From the NCBI GenBank assembly GCA_025360565.1, contig JANYBY010000066.1, positions 1-27,789 of the forward strand: a stretch of DNA of 27,789 nt, given 5' to 3'. Position 1 is the first letter of the stretch. The number at the start of each line of letters is the position of its first letter. The position numbers and the translations under genes were made by a program. Of this stretch, positions 16,402-25,040 are shown piece by piece. Source of the stretch: Bacteroidota bacterium. Its GTDB lineage: Bacteria; Bacteroidota; Bacteroidia; B-17B0; Aurantibacillaceae. The notes under the pieces are model-generated. The model saw only the letters and a program-made list of their open reading frames with translations. It was not told the origin of the DNA and ran no database searches.

Positions 16402-16584
16402 AACCTGGTTCATTCTAGAAAATCTAAATAGTTTTAGATTTACGAATCTAAACTCTTAAATTAACATTATTGGTCTATGAAAAATGAAATTTCATCTAAA
16501 ACTTTTCATATTTCATGGGTTTTTTAATAAGTACTTTTGGCGCTTTGTTTCAAATAATTTAAATTCGGTATATAATCTAATTTC
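16402..16584. other. 183-bp gap with small inverted repeats
   Basis: It holds a 9-bp AT-rich stem with a 4-base loop (16420-16428 with 16433-16441, AATCTAAA / TTTAGATT core) and a further AATCTAAA copy at 16445-16452. A 12-bp palindrome ATGAAATTTCAT lies at 16484-16495. The first stem could terminate the aldehyde dehydrogenase/reductase transcript but has no T-run. TATATAAT at 16569-16576 might be part of the promoter of the next gene. Confidence 0.35.
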
Positions 16585-19500
16585 ATGAAATCATTTTTAT
16601 TTTCCTGCGGCTTTTTAGCCTCAACTTTTTTTAGTTTTGGGCAGCTTGTTCAAACACAAATGGCGCAAGCTGTAATTCCGCAAATTCCAAGTCAAACTTG
16701 GGCACAGGCAATGCAAAGTCCTGATGCGAATTTATACGATGTGCAGGAAAAATTTTACGCCTATTGGGCGGGAAAAGATATTACCCAAAAAGGGAAAGGT
16801 TATAAAGCGTTTAAAAGATGGGAAAGTTTTACAGCACCGCGTGTTTACCCAAGCGGACAAGTTGGTTTATTAAACCAAAACTCCAAAAATTATAACGACT
16901 TTTTAATTTCAACATATGGTCCTCAGGCTCCGCAAAACGGCGGTGGCAAAGCCGGCGGCGGAAATCTAATTGCATCTACAACATGGACACCCATGGGCCC
17001 TTTTGGTCCGCTTACCGGAAGCGCGGGCGGCCAATTAAATAAAAACGGAAGGATGTGTTTTATTACAATCGATCCAACCAACACTTTAAATTTATGGGTT
17101 GGTGCACCTGCCGGAGGATTATGGAAAACTACTAATGGCGGCACTAATTGGACAACTAACACGGATAATTTGGGTGTTATTGGTTGCTCTGATCTTGCGA
17201 TCGACCCAATAACTCCCGCTAACATGTATTTAGCTACGGGCGATGGAGACGCCGGCGATACAAAAAGTATTGGCGTTTTGAAATCAACGGATGGCGGAAC
17301 AACTTGGAATGCAACAGCCTTAGTATTTCCTGTTGGCAATAGCACTTTAATAAGAAGATTAATTATCAACCCTACAAACCCTTTAATTTTAATGGCCGCA
17401 ACCAGTAGCGGAATTTACCGGACAACAAATGGAGGAACAAGCTGGGCTATGGTGCAAGCCTCAAACTGTTATGACCTTGAATTTCAGCCAACCAATCCGC
17501 TTGTAGTTTACGCTGCCGGCGCCACATTCAGACGTTCGACAGATGGAGGTGCAACCTGGACGCAAATTGGCGGAGTTATGCCAACTTCAGGCGTTACCAG
17601 AATGGCCATTGCTGTTACAACAGCAGATATAAACAGGGTTTACGTTTTAGCCGGAAATAATACAGATAGCGGTATGCTTGGCATTTATCAATCAACCGAT
17701 GCAGGCGTTACATTCAGTAGCATTACCCCGGGTGGTGGTATAAATGTTTTAGGATGGAACTCTAACGGTTTGGACCTTGGTGGTCAGGATTGGTACGACT
17801 TAGCAATTGCTTCATCTCCGCTTAACGCCGATGAAGTTGTAACAGGTGGTGTAAATATTTGGAGAAGAACAGCTCCCGGAAATACCTGGGCCTTATACGG
17901 ACACTGGACCGGCAGCGGAGCTCCATTTATTCATGCAGATCATCACGATTTGGAATATGATGCCGCCGGAAATTTATACGGAACCAATGACGGAACAGTT
18001 TATAAAAGAACCGGCGCAACATGGACAGAAATAAGCGGTAACTCCTTTAATATTTCGCAAATATATAAAATAGGAACTTCTGCACTTACGGCTAATAAAT
18101 GGATAACAGGACATCAGGATAACGGAACAAATATTTGGACCGGCGCAACTTACACCTGTTCAATTGGCGGAGACGGAATGGATTGTTTTATTGACAGAAC
18201 GAACGACGCCAATATGTTTGGAGAAACATATAACGGAAGTTTCAGAAGGTCAACAAACGGAGGCGCTAACTGGGCGGGTTACACAACGGGAATGTCCGGT
18301 GCGGCACCTTGGGTAAGTATTTGGAAACAGGATCCGCAAACGGCAAATACAATTTACGGGGGTTATCAGAATTTATTTAAATCAATCCTTTCAACCGGAA
18401 CATGGACCATGCTTGCGGCCCTTCCCGGAGGCGGAAACGTAAATGAATTTGCGGTAGCTCCGTCAAACAGCCTTATTATTTATGTTCTTAAAAATGCCGC
18501 CGTTTATAAAACTATTAATGGAGGCACATCTTGGACAACCGTTAACACCGGAATTACTTTTGGTGGCGCGCCAACATTTATTACTATTTGTCCTACCGAT
18601 CCAAACAAAGCCTGGATAACCCTGAGCGGATACTCTCCCGGAAATAAAGTTTTTCAAACAATTAATGGCGGAACAAACTGGACGAATTTTTCTGCTAATC
18701 TTCCTAACCTTCCGGCAAACTGCTCCGTTTATCAACCTGCAAGCGCTGATAGAATTTATGTTGGAATGGATATTGGAGTTTATTACCGCGATAACGTTTC
18801 GGCCAACTGGACTTTGTATAACACAGGGTTACCAAATGTTCCGTTATCCGATATGGAAATTTCTCCCGCTGATCCAACAAAATTAATTGCTGCAACCTAT
18901 GGCAGAGGCGTTTGGAAAGTGGATCTGATCGCGAATTTGGCACCCGTAGCCAGTTTTAGTTTCAGTGGAAATACTTGTACAGGAAGTCCGGTAGTATTTA
19001 CCGACCTCTCTGCAAACGGCCCTACATCATGGAGTTGGAGTGTTACGCCTGCAGCAGGTGTTGTGATCAACACGCCGGCATCTCAGAATCCAACAATTAC
19101 TTTCGCAAATCCCGGTAATTATACTGTCTCCTTAATTTCAACTAATCTTCTTGGTTCCAGTCCTGTATTAAGTCAAACACTTACCATTACAACAACACCA
19201 ACAATTGCAGTTACAAGCAGCGTACAAACTATTTGTTCGGGAGCAACAACAATTATTACTGCAAGTGGCGCGGGTTCTTATACATGGACAGGTGGTCCGC
19301 TTACAAATACAATTAGCGTTACACCATTGATCACTACTATTTATACAGTTACGGGAGCGAGCGGGGTTTGTTTATCGGCGCCTAAAACTGCAACTGTAAA
19401 CACAAATCCTTCTCCAACAGTAAGCGTTAATAGCCCAAGTATATGTATTGGTTCAAACACCATAATAACCGCTAACGGTGCCGCATCTTATTCATGGAGC

Positions 19501-20334
19501 AACGGCCCTGTAACAAATACAATTAGTGTTTCGCCTACACTCACCACTGTTTATACCGTTACCGGAACAAGTGCCGGGTGTACAAATGTACGAACCGCTA
19601 CTGTTACTGTAAATTCAACTCCAACAGTTGCTGTTACAAACAGCGTTCAAACAATTTGCGCAGGATCAACAATAATAATTACTGCTAGTGGCGCGGCTTC
19701 TTATACCTGGACAGCGGGGCCGCTTACAAACACAATTAGCGTTACACCATTGAGTACAACTGTTTATACAGTAACCGGTGCAAACGGAAATTGTGCAAAT
19801 ATTAAAACAGCAACCGTAAACGTTAATCCGTTACCGGTAATTAATGCTTCGGCAAATACAACTTTACTTTGTAATGGAGATGTTGTAACATTAAACAGTT
19901 CGGGCGCTAGTTCTTATACCTGGCAGCCCGGTAATTTAAACGGGCCTACGGTTACAGATAATCCGGGCTCAAGTACTGTTTATACTTGTTCGGGTACTGA
20001 TGTAAACGGATGCGTTGGAACATCAACCATTTTAATTACGGTATCATCGTGTAACGGCATATTGCAAAATGGCGCGGAAGCCGTTGTATTTAATGTGTTC
20101 CCGAATCCGGCATCAGAAAATATAACGATCAGTTACCCAAGTAAAAATTCGGCCGAAATAAATATTGAAGTAATGGATGCCGCCGGAAAACTGGTAATTA
20201 AAAAATCACAGGTATTCAATAAAAATAATCCTAACTTAAACATCAATATTTCGAATGTGGCAAAAGGGGTTTACTTTTTAAAATTAATTCCGAAAGAAGG
20301 AAACGCAAAAACAGTTAAGTTGGTGAAGGAGTAA
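16585..20334 (+). CDS. secreted Asp-box/PKD/Ig-repeat protein with T9SS type A sorting domain
   Basis: A 1249-residue modular protein. The signal peptide covers about residues 1-20. Residues 130-780 form sortilin/BNR-type beta-propeller repeats marked by at least eight Asp boxes, such as TTNGGTNW near 182, STDGGTTW near 234, TNGGTSW near 281, STDGGATW near 318, STNGGANW near 556 and INGGTNW near 693. The HADHHDLEY segment near 450 is typical of this propeller family. A PKD domain spans about 785-868 (FTDLSANGPTSWSWSV). Four Ig-like repeats follow (about 870-939, 943-1009, 1012-1081, 1083-1153). Residues 1168-1249 (VFPNPASENI...GKLVIKK...KGVYFLKLIPKEG...VKLVKE) are a type A T9SS sorting domain. 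Asp-box propellers often belong to sialidases or glycan-binding proteins, but no catalytic residues can be assigned here. It is probably a monocistronic, surface-exposed or released protein. Confidence 0.9.
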   Translation: MKSFLFSCGFLASTFFSFGQLVQTQMAQAVIPQIPSQTWAQAMQSPDANLYDVQEKFYAYWAGKDITQKGKGYKAFKRWESFTAPRVYPSGQVGLLNQNSKNYNDFLISTYGPQAPQNGGGKAGGGNLIASTTWTPMGPFGPLTGSAGGQLNKNGRMCFITIDPTNTLNLWVGAPAGGLWKTTNGGTNWTTNTDNLGVIGCSDLAIDPITPANMYLATGDGDAGDTKSIGVLKSTDGGTTWNATALVFPVGNSTLIRRLIINPTNPLILMAATSSGIYRTTNGGTSWAMVQASNCYDLEFQPTNPLVVYAAGATFRRSTDGGATWTQIGGVMPTSGVTRMAIAVTTADINRVYVLAGNNTDSGMLGIYQSTDAGVTFSSITPGGGINVLGWNSNGLDLGGQDWYDLAIASSPLNADEVVTGGVNIWRRTAPGNTWALYGHWTGSGAPFIHADHHDLEYDAAGNLYGTNDGTVYKRTGATWTEISGNSFNISQIYKIGTSALTANKWITGHQDNGTNIWTGATYTCSIGGDGMDCFIDRTNDANMFGETYNGSFRRSTNGGANWAGYTTGMSGAAPWVSIWKQDPQTANTIYGGYQNLFKSILSTGTWTMLAALPGGGNVNEFAVAPSNSLIIYVLKNAAVYKTINGGTSWTTVNTGITFGGAPTFITICPTDPNKAWITLSGYSPGNKVFQTINGGTNWTNFSANLPNLPANCSVYQPASADRIYVGMDIGVYYRDNVSANWTLYNTGLPNVPLSDMEISPADPTKLIAATYGRGVWKVDLIANLAPVASFSFSGNTCTGSPVVFTDLSANGPTSWSWSVTPAAGVVINTPASQNPTITFANPGNYTVSLISTNLLGSSPVLSQTLTITTTPTIAVTSSVQTICSGATTIITASGAGSYTWTGGPLTNTISVTPLITTIYTVTGASGVCLSAPKTATVNTNPSPTVSVNSPSICIGSNTIITANGAASYSWSNGPVTNTISVSPTLTTVYTVTGTSAGCTNVRTATVTVNSTPTVAVTNSVQTICAGSTIIITASGAASYTWTAGPLTNTISVTPLSTTVYTVTGANGNCANIKTATVNVNPLPVINASANTTLLCNGDVVTLNSSGASSYTWQPGNLNGPTVTDNPGSSTVYTCSGTDVNGCVGTSTILITVSSCNGILQNGAEAVVFNVFPNPASENITISYPSKNSAEINIEVMDAAGKLVIKKSQVFNKNNPNLNINISNVAKGVYFLKLIPKEGNAKTVKLVKE
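19195..19824 (+). repeat. tandem ~210-bp Ig-domain repeats
   Basis: Three units of about 70 codons sit in tandem in the T9SS protein gene. Units one (from 19195) and three (from 19618) are closer to each other at DNA and protein level than to the middle unit: both carry SVQTIC, IITASGA, SYTWT, GPLTNTISVTPL and TVYTVTGA-like segments. This points to duplication of a two-unit block. Confidence 0.75.
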
Positions 20335-20335
20335 A

Positions 20336-20379
20336 GCCTCACCCTAAATCCCTCTCCAAAGGAGAGGGATTTGAGAGGC
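20336..20379. repeat. dispersed-type palindromic repeat (CCCTAAATCCCTCTCC class)
   Basis: A 12-bp perfect stem (20346-20357 with 20361-20372, AAATCCCTCTCC / GGAGAGGGATTT, loop AAA) is flanked by a further GCCTC / GAGGC pair (20336-20340 with 20375-20379). From memory, sequences of this kind recur between genes in many Bacteroidota. It begins right after the stop of the T9SS gene. It can fold as a hairpin, but the terminator proper appears to be at 20418-20451. Confidence 0.65.
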
Positions 20380-20417
20380 AAACATCGAAAAGGAGAAGAA
20401 CAGTAGAAAATCACATT

Positions 20418-20451
20418 AAAAAACCCGGGGAATAATTTCTTCGGGTTTTCT
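20418..20451. terminator. bidirectional Rho-independent terminator
   Basis: The stem AAAACCCG (20420-20427) with CGGGTTTT (20442-20449) extends inward through G-T wobbles to a TAAT loop. A T-rich run follows on both strands (GGGTTTTCTTGTTT on +, GGGTTTTTTAATG on -). It separates the convergent T9SS gene (+) and MsrB gene (-). Confidence 0.8.
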
Positions 20452-20467
20452 TGTTTAATGATCAGGA

Positions 20468-20998
20468 TTATTTTTTTGCAGAGCTATCCTTTTCCAGTTT
20501 TTTAAAGCCGATGCTTAATCCGTTAACGCAGTAACGCTGTCCGGTGGCGGTTGGACCATCGTCAAAAATATGCCCAAGGTGTCCGCCGCATTTTGCGCAA
20601 ACAATTTCGGTGCGCATCATGCCATGCGTAAAGTCGTTTATTTTTTTTACGCGGTCGCCCGGACCAATTTCGTTATCAAAACTTGGCCAGCCGCAATGCC
20701 CGTCAAATTTTTGCGAGCTTGTAAATAATTCCGTTCCACAGCCGGCGCAAACATAAGTTCCGGCTTCAAAATTATCATTGAGCGCGCTTGAATGCGGACG
20801 CTCTGTTCCTTTTTTACGAAGCACTTCGTATTGTTCGGGAGTAAGTGTTTTTTTCCACTCCTCATCTGTTTTATTATAATTGGTGTCCATTGTTTTTTTA
20901 GGATTTGAAGGTTGGTTAGTTGTTGAATTAGCGGCGTTTTGGCACGATGCCAACGTAATGCTTAATACTAAGAATATGGATAAGATTGATTTCGTCAT
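20468..20998 (-). CDS. msrB: peptide-methionine (R)-S-oxide reductase, lipoprotein form
   Basis: A 176-residue MsrB. It has a lipoprotein signal with lipobox LASC (Cys19) and a short Asn/Ser/Thr-rich linker before the catalytic domain at about 43-168. The four zinc cysteines are Cys84/Cys87 (CAGC) and Cys134/Cys137 (CAKC). The catalytic Cys157 lies in RYCVNG, and Cys102 precedes GWPSF, where a resolving cysteine is often found. It reduces methionine-R-sulfoxide in oxidised proteins. The lipobox implies it works at the membrane on the periplasmic side, repairing envelope proteins. It needs an electron source such as thioredoxin or a membrane relay, which is not seen here. It is the last gene of the OmpA/MFS/VWA run, 70 bp behind the VWA gene. 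Confidence 0.93.
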   Translation of the reverse strand: MTKSILSIFLVLSITLASCQNAANSTTNQPSNPKKTMDTNYNKTDEEWKKTLTPEQYEVLRKKGTERPHSSALNDNFEAGTYVCAGCGTELFTSSQKFDGHCGWPSFDNEIGPGDRVKKINDFTHGMMRTEIVCAKCGGHLGHIFDDGPTATGQRYCVNGLSIGFKKLEKDSSAKK

Positions 20999-21068
20999 AT
21001 CTAATATACGATGAGAGCGTGTTTTCCTTTCAGGAATTTATAACAAAGGTATTACAATGTAACAAAAA

Positions 21069-22184
21069 TTAACGTTTGCTTCTCATCCTAATTTCTTCCA
21101 ACAAAACTTCCTCACTTCCGTGACTCTTTTTTATGTGTATAAAAGAACCTCCGCACATTTGCGCAAGCTCCTTTAAATTTTTTATGGCCTCTTTATCAAC
21201 TCCAAAAGCAACGGTGGTTAAGATTATTTTTTTATTGCCCTGGTTGCTTCGCCATTTTTTTTGATCGGCTTCATAAAATTTAAATTTTCCATCTGTCGCT
21301 AAAATGATCTGGTTATTGCCTTCAGGGATAAAATATTTTTGCGTTAGGTTTTGACTTTTTAAAATGGCCTGACTGGCTTTGGTTAATCCTTTTGCTTTTA
21401 AAGACGCCACCGCTTCTTTCAATCTTTCTTTTTCCATTCCGTTCAGCCCTTCACGGATAATAATAGTACTATCGGCATAGGTAACAAACGTGATCTTATC
21501 AATTTCCCTTATCGCATCAATTAAAGTATACAAGGCAATTTTCATTAAAGGAAGTTTTAAAGAATCTTTCATGGAGTTGCTCACATCTACCAAAAATAAA
21601 ATGTTGTTGGGTTTATATTTTAAGAGAGAAAGTTTACTTGAGTCCTCCGGTTCTTTAAATGTAATTACAGGCGAATAGGTATTTGTAGGTGTCTTTGAAT
21701 TATCAGGAAGTTTATTGCTATTGTCTCTCGGTTCTTTTGGATCGGTTACAACAACCGACATATCCTTTATTTTTACATTACTGTTTTTTCTGCTTCCAAA
21801 ATAAAAACAAGCCAATTTATCGTCGGCGCTTAATTTATTTAAATTGCCGCTAAGCTGCAGTTCATGAGGTTTTGCGGCATCGCTGCTTACCAGCGAGATC
21901 TTTTTAGAAAATTTTCCGGTAGCTTTTGGAATAAAAGAAATAACCAGTAAAGCTGTATCGTTTGGCAACAAGGTTTTTTTTGAAGCGAATACTTTTACGC
22001 CGTTATCGGCATCGGCACGCATTAAAAATATTTTTTTATCGCTCGCGTTTTTAATGATCACGTCACCTTTAATCTCGTAAGCTTCGGCAATTATGCCAAG
22101 ATCAGTTTCTCTATCGGTAAAGTTTAATTGGGCATTGCAAAAGCCCGAAAAGAAGAATAAGATGAAACAAAGGATCCTAAACAT
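21069..22184 (-). CDS. exported protein with ASH/DUF1573-like and von Willebrand A domains
   Basis: A 371-residue protein. The signal peptide covers about residues 1-18 (ending CNAQ). Residues 20-120 look like a DUF1573/ASH-type beta-sandwich (DLGIIAEAYEIKGDVIIKNAS...DTALLVISFIPKATGKFSKKI...LQLSGN). A Pro/Asn/Ser linker at about 145-190 leads to a VWA domain at about 193-350. Its metal site is complete: DVSNS at 200-204, Thr268 in GLTKAS, and Asp298 in ATDGK. VWA domains bind proteins through a divalent metal. A role in adhesion or complex assembly in the periplasm or at the surface is inferred. The MFS gene lies 29 bases upstream on the same transcript and the MsrB gene 70 bases downstream. 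I cannot recall this exact pairing as a named family. Confidence 0.8.
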   Translation of the reverse strand: MFRILCFILFFFSGFCNAQLNFTDRETDLGIIAEAYEIKGDVIIKNASDKKIFLMRADADNGVKVFASKKTLLPNDTALLVISFIPKATGKFSKKISLVSSDAAKPHELQLSGNLNKLSADDKLACFYFGSRKNSNVKIKDMSVVVTDPKEPRDNSNKLPDNSKTPTNTYSPVITFKEPEDSSKLSLLKYKPNNILFLVDVSNSMKDSLKLPLMKIALYTLIDAIREIDKITFVTYADSTIIIREGLNGMEKERLKEAVASLKAKGLTKASQAILKSQNLTQKYFIPEGNNQIILATDGKFKFYEADQKKWRSNQGNKKIILTTVAFGVDKEAIKNLKELAQMCGGSFIHIKKSHGSEEVLLEEIRMRSKR

Positions 22185-22213
22185 GTTTTTGTGAAATGAG
22201 TTACAGATATAAC

Positions 22214-23551
22214 CTACTTTATGGTTTTTGGTACAAATAATAAACCAATAAATCCTATTACAAAAAATAAGATCAGCGAAAGCACCGAAGGGCGCATACC
22301 ACCCATAATTTCGCTGATCATCCCAAAAGAAACGGTACCGATGATCATTCCCATTTTTTCCATTACATCGTAAAAACTGAAAAAGCTGGCGTGGTCTTCG
22401 GTTGGAGGTAAAAGTTTACTGTACGTGCTTCGTGATAATGCTTGGATGCCGCCCATTACAAAACCAACTAAAAATGCCACCACATAAAAATGCATTGGTA
22501 GCCGTACAACTAAATAGGTGAAACAGCAAATAAAGATCCAGATGAAAATGGCGATCATGAGCGATCTTACATTACCAATTTTGCCCGAAAGCCGCGAAAA
22601 AACAAATGATCCTAAAATACCAACAAACTGAATTATTAAAATACTTACAATTAAAGAAGTTGTTTTGGCCTTTTCGGCAGCTTCGCCTGTACCCCAGTCA
22701 ATTTCATTCCGCGCAAATAAAACCGCAACCACCATAACGGTTTGCACACCCATGTTGTAAAAAAAATAACTGAATAAGAACCTGCGGAGCTGTGATATTT
22801 TTTTTATTTGTTTAAAAACAGAAATTAATTCTTTAAACCCTTTTGAAAATAACCCTGACCTGTCGGTAATTTCATCCGAATGGGTTTTGTCCGGTAAATT
22901 TTTGAATGTGTATTGTGCGAAACCTATCCACCACAATCCTGTAAGTAAAAACGAATATTCTACCCTGAAAAATCCTGTTCCCGTAACATCGTTCCTTTTA
23001 AAAACCATAATGCCGATCAAACAAATTATAAGTAATAAGGAACTGCCGAAATAGCCCATTGAAAACCCGCGCGCGCTTACTTTATCCTGATTTTCGGCAC
23101 TTGCTATTTGAGGTAAATACGAATTGTAATACACCAAACTTCCCCAAAAACCAACAGTTGCGGTAATGAACGGGATAAAACTTAACTCTAAACTTTTTCG
23201 GGAAAAAAAATACAGACACATACAGGAAATAGAACCTAAATAACAAAAAAACTGAAGGAACCTTTTTTTATTTCCTAAATAATCGGCGATACCGCTTAAC
23301 ACCGGCGTAATAACTACCACTATTGCCAAAGCAAAAGCGTAAACAAATGAATAAATATTCTGGTTCTCGAATTCTTTGCCAAAAAAAGTAACGGTGTGCC
23401 CAATAAATTCTTTTCCATTGTGCGTGGTAACATAGTCGTAAAAATTAGGAAAAATTGCAGACGTAATCACTAAGGGAAAAACCGAATTGGCCCAATCGTA
23501 AAAGGTCCAGGCTTTGATGGTTTTTGCATTATCTTTTTCTAATGTCTGCAT
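22214..23551 (-). CDS. MFS transporter, UMF1/Atg22-like
   Basis: A 445-residue integral membrane protein with about 12 hydrophobic segments. The opening KAWTFYDWANSVFPLVITSA is the DWANS signature of the UMF1 family, related to the yeast vacuolar effluxer Atg22. A further family segment is SRSTYSKLLPPTEDHASFFSFYD near residue 370. Yeast Atg22 exports amino acids from the vacuole; the bacterial members have no firmly known substrate. It sits 8 bases after the OmpA-like gene and 29 bases before the VWA gene, so it is probably translated from a common mRNA with them. No frameshift or truncation is seen. Confidence 0.88.
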   Translation of the reverse strand: MQTLEKDNAKTIKAWTFYDWANSVFPLVITSAIFPNFYDYVTTHNGKEFIGHTVTFFGKEFENQNIYSFVYAFALAIVVVITPVLSGIADYLGNKKRFLQFFCYLGSISCMCLYFFSRKSLELSFIPFITATVGFWGSLVYYNSYLPQIASAENQDKVSARGFSMGYFGSSLLLIICLIGIMVFKRNDVTGTGFFRVEYSFLLTGLWWIGFAQYTFKNLPDKTHSDEITDRSGLFSKGFKELISVFKQIKKISQLRRFLFSYFFYNMGVQTVMVVAVLFARNEIDWGTGEAAEKAKTTSLIVSILIIQFVGILGSFVFSRLSGKIGNVRSLMIAIFIWIFICCFTYLVVRLPMHFYVVAFLVGFVMGGIQALSRSTYSKLLPPTEDHASFFSFYDVMEKMGMIIGTVSFGMISEIMGGMRPSVLSLILFFVIGFIGLLFVPKTIK

Positions 23552-23559
23552 TTAGAAAT

Positions 23560-24654
23560 TTATTTTTTTATGATCTCAAATTCAACTCTTCGGTTCTTTG
23601 CTTTGCCCTCGTCATCATCATTTGAGGCAATGGGCACGCTGCTTCCGAAACCTTTAAAGTACATTTTATTTTGCACACCCTTCTTAATTAAATATTCAAA
23701 CACCTCGCGAGCCCTTAGCTCACTTGTTTTTTGATTTTTTAAATTAAGGCCGCTCCGGTCTGTATGCCCGTTGATCCTGATTTGAATGTTCGGATTTTTC
23801 ATTAAATATTGCGCCAATTTATTTAGTTCGGGAAAAGATTCGGCAAGCAAATACGTTTGTCCGTGATCAAATAAAATATTTGGGAGTGCAATTTTTTCAC
23901 CCACCTGAATATCTTTACTCACCACTAAAGACGAATCCTCCTGATTATCTTTTTTATTGGGGCCAACAATTTCTTCGATCGCTTTTTCGCCCGCGTCAAT
24001 AAATCTTGTCAGCCTTATATCATCCACAAAATAATACGCTTCTTTATAACCCATTTTAAATAAATTCATGCGGATCATTTCTTTTTTTACTTCTCGCGCA
24101 AAATTGCCAATGGTAATAAATTTTTCGCCGCCATCGGCTTTGTAATATCCTTTAACGGTAAACCATCTGAATCCTTTCATCAATCCTCCGCGTTTTACAA
24201 TCGTATCTATCATATTTGATTTAATGGCGTCGGCCTGACGATGGTATCCTGCTTTGCTGAATAACACACCGAAACTTTTTAAAACCGCGTTGCTCCAAAA
24301 CGCTAATCGCACTTGCATTGTAAATTTATAAGTAGAACCACGATGTAATGGCTCAACTAATTTTACTTCAATAAACTCTTTATACCTTTTTTGAAAACGA
24401 AAACCGGTATAACAATAACCCTCATACGCTCCTTTTTCTTCGGTGGTATCATTATCTAACGGTTTATGATAAAAATCGATAGAGGCTATTGGAATCCAGG
24501 GAATGGCCTGGCGCAAATTATTTGATTTTTTCCGGAAATTTTCGAAACTGCCATTCGGAACCAGATTTTTTTCCAATTTAACCTCCGGCGGATTCTGGCA
24601 AAGAGCCCGAAAAACGCTTAGAAACAAGTACATTAAGAAGCTAAATCGCATCAT
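23560..24654 (-). CDS. OmpA-family protein with N-terminal beta-sandwich domain
   Basis: A 364-residue exported protein. The signal peptide is about residues 1-20 (MMRFSFLMYLFLSVFRALCQ); either of the first two ATGs may be used. Residues 28-215 begin NLVPNGSFENF, a motif seen at the start of carbohydrate-binding-like jelly-roll domains, and contain EGYCYTGFRFQ and VDDIRL. Residues 251-364 are an OmpA C-terminal domain with NGHTDRSG (Asp299) and SELRAREV (Arg316), the residues that bind the diaminopimelate of peptidoglycan in this family. It should sit in the periplasm or outer membrane tied to the cell wall, with the N-terminal domain facing another ligand. It is the first gene of a four-gene minus-strand operon and diverges from rpsT. 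Confidence 0.87.
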   Translation of the reverse strand: MMRFSFLMYLFLSVFRALCQNPPEVKLEKNLVPNGSFENFRKKSNNLRQAIPWIPIASIDFYHKPLDNDTTEEKGAYEGYCYTGFRFQKRYKEFIEVKLVEPLHRGSTYKFTMQVRLAFWSNAVLKSFGVLFSKAGYHRQADAIKSNMIDTIVKRGGLMKGFRWFTVKGYYKADGGEKFITIGNFAREVKKEMIRMNLFKMGYKEAYYFVDDIRLTRFIDAGEKAIEEIVGPNKKDNQEDSSLVVSKDIQVGEKIALPNILFDHGQTYLLAESFPELNKLAQYLMKNPNIQIRINGHTDRSGLNLKNQKTSELRAREVFEYLIKKGVQNKMYFKGFGSSVPIASNDDDEGKAKNRRVEFEIIKK

Positions 24655-24659
24655 TTAGA

Positions 24660-24678
24660 CAAAAATAATCCAAAAATA
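24660..24678 (-). promoter_or_regulatory. two overlapping -7-like motifs before the OmpA operon
   Basis: On the minus strand TATTTTTG occurs twice (24660-24667 and 24671-24678), each matching TAnnTTTG. Both lie within 25 bases of the OmpA-like ATG at 24654. A TTTTG stands a little further up, at a spacing that does not fit the consensus well. Confidence 0.35.
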
Positions 24679-24729
24679 GGGCTTTTGGTACAAAATTCTT
24701 CTTAACATCTTAATATTTGAAAAAAATCG

Positions 24730-24737
24730 TATATTTG
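24730..24737 (+). promoter_or_regulatory. Bacteroidota -7 promoter motif for rpsT
   Basis: TATATTTG matches TAnnTTTG and ends 41 bases before the rpsT ATG. The resulting leader of about 35 bases contains a small CCCA / TGGG hairpin (24742-24745 with 24750-24753) followed by TTTTT. Confidence 0.5.
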
Positions 24738-24778
24738 CCTTCCCAAAAATGGGGTTTTTATAAAAGAATTTTAAACAA

Positions 24779-25036
24779 ATGGCAAATCATAAATCATCAA
24801 TTAAGCGCATTCGTTCAAACAATGCAAAACGTGTTGAAAACCGTTACTACGCTAAAACCGCTCGTACCGCGTTAAAAAAATTACGCGCATCAACTTCTCA
24901 AAAAGAAGCTGCCGAATTACTTCCAAAAGTATCGAGCATGTTAGATAAATTAGCTAAAAAAAGCATTATTCATAAAAATAAAGCCGCTAATTTAAAATCT
25001 AAGTTGGCTAAAAAAGTTGCGAGCATTAAAAAGTAA
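24779..25036 (+). CDS. rpsT: 30S ribosomal protein S20
   Basis: An 85-residue basic protein with the S20 signature: MANHKSSIKRIRSNNAKRVENRYYAKTARTALKKL at the start, followed by the helical, Lys/Ala-rich remainder ending KSKLAKKVASIKK. The AKKSIIHKNKAANLKSKLAK segment is the conserved C-terminal helix. It binds 16S rRNA early in 30S assembly. The length is normal for the family. It is a single-gene unit with its own -7 motif upstream and a strong terminator about 90 bases after the stop. The leader hairpin might allow attenuation or feedback, but nothing here shows it. Confidence 0.97.
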   Translation: MANHKSSIKRIRSNNAKRVENRYYAKTARTALKKLRASTSQKEAAELLPKVSSMLDKLAKKSIIHKNKAANLKSKLAKKVASIKK

Positions 25037-25040
25037 AAGG

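Noticed and set aside
16923..17369. 148-codon minus-strand frame within the Asp-box gene
   Set aside because: Its product is proline-rich, has no motif, and lies fully inside a clearly coding + strand frame.
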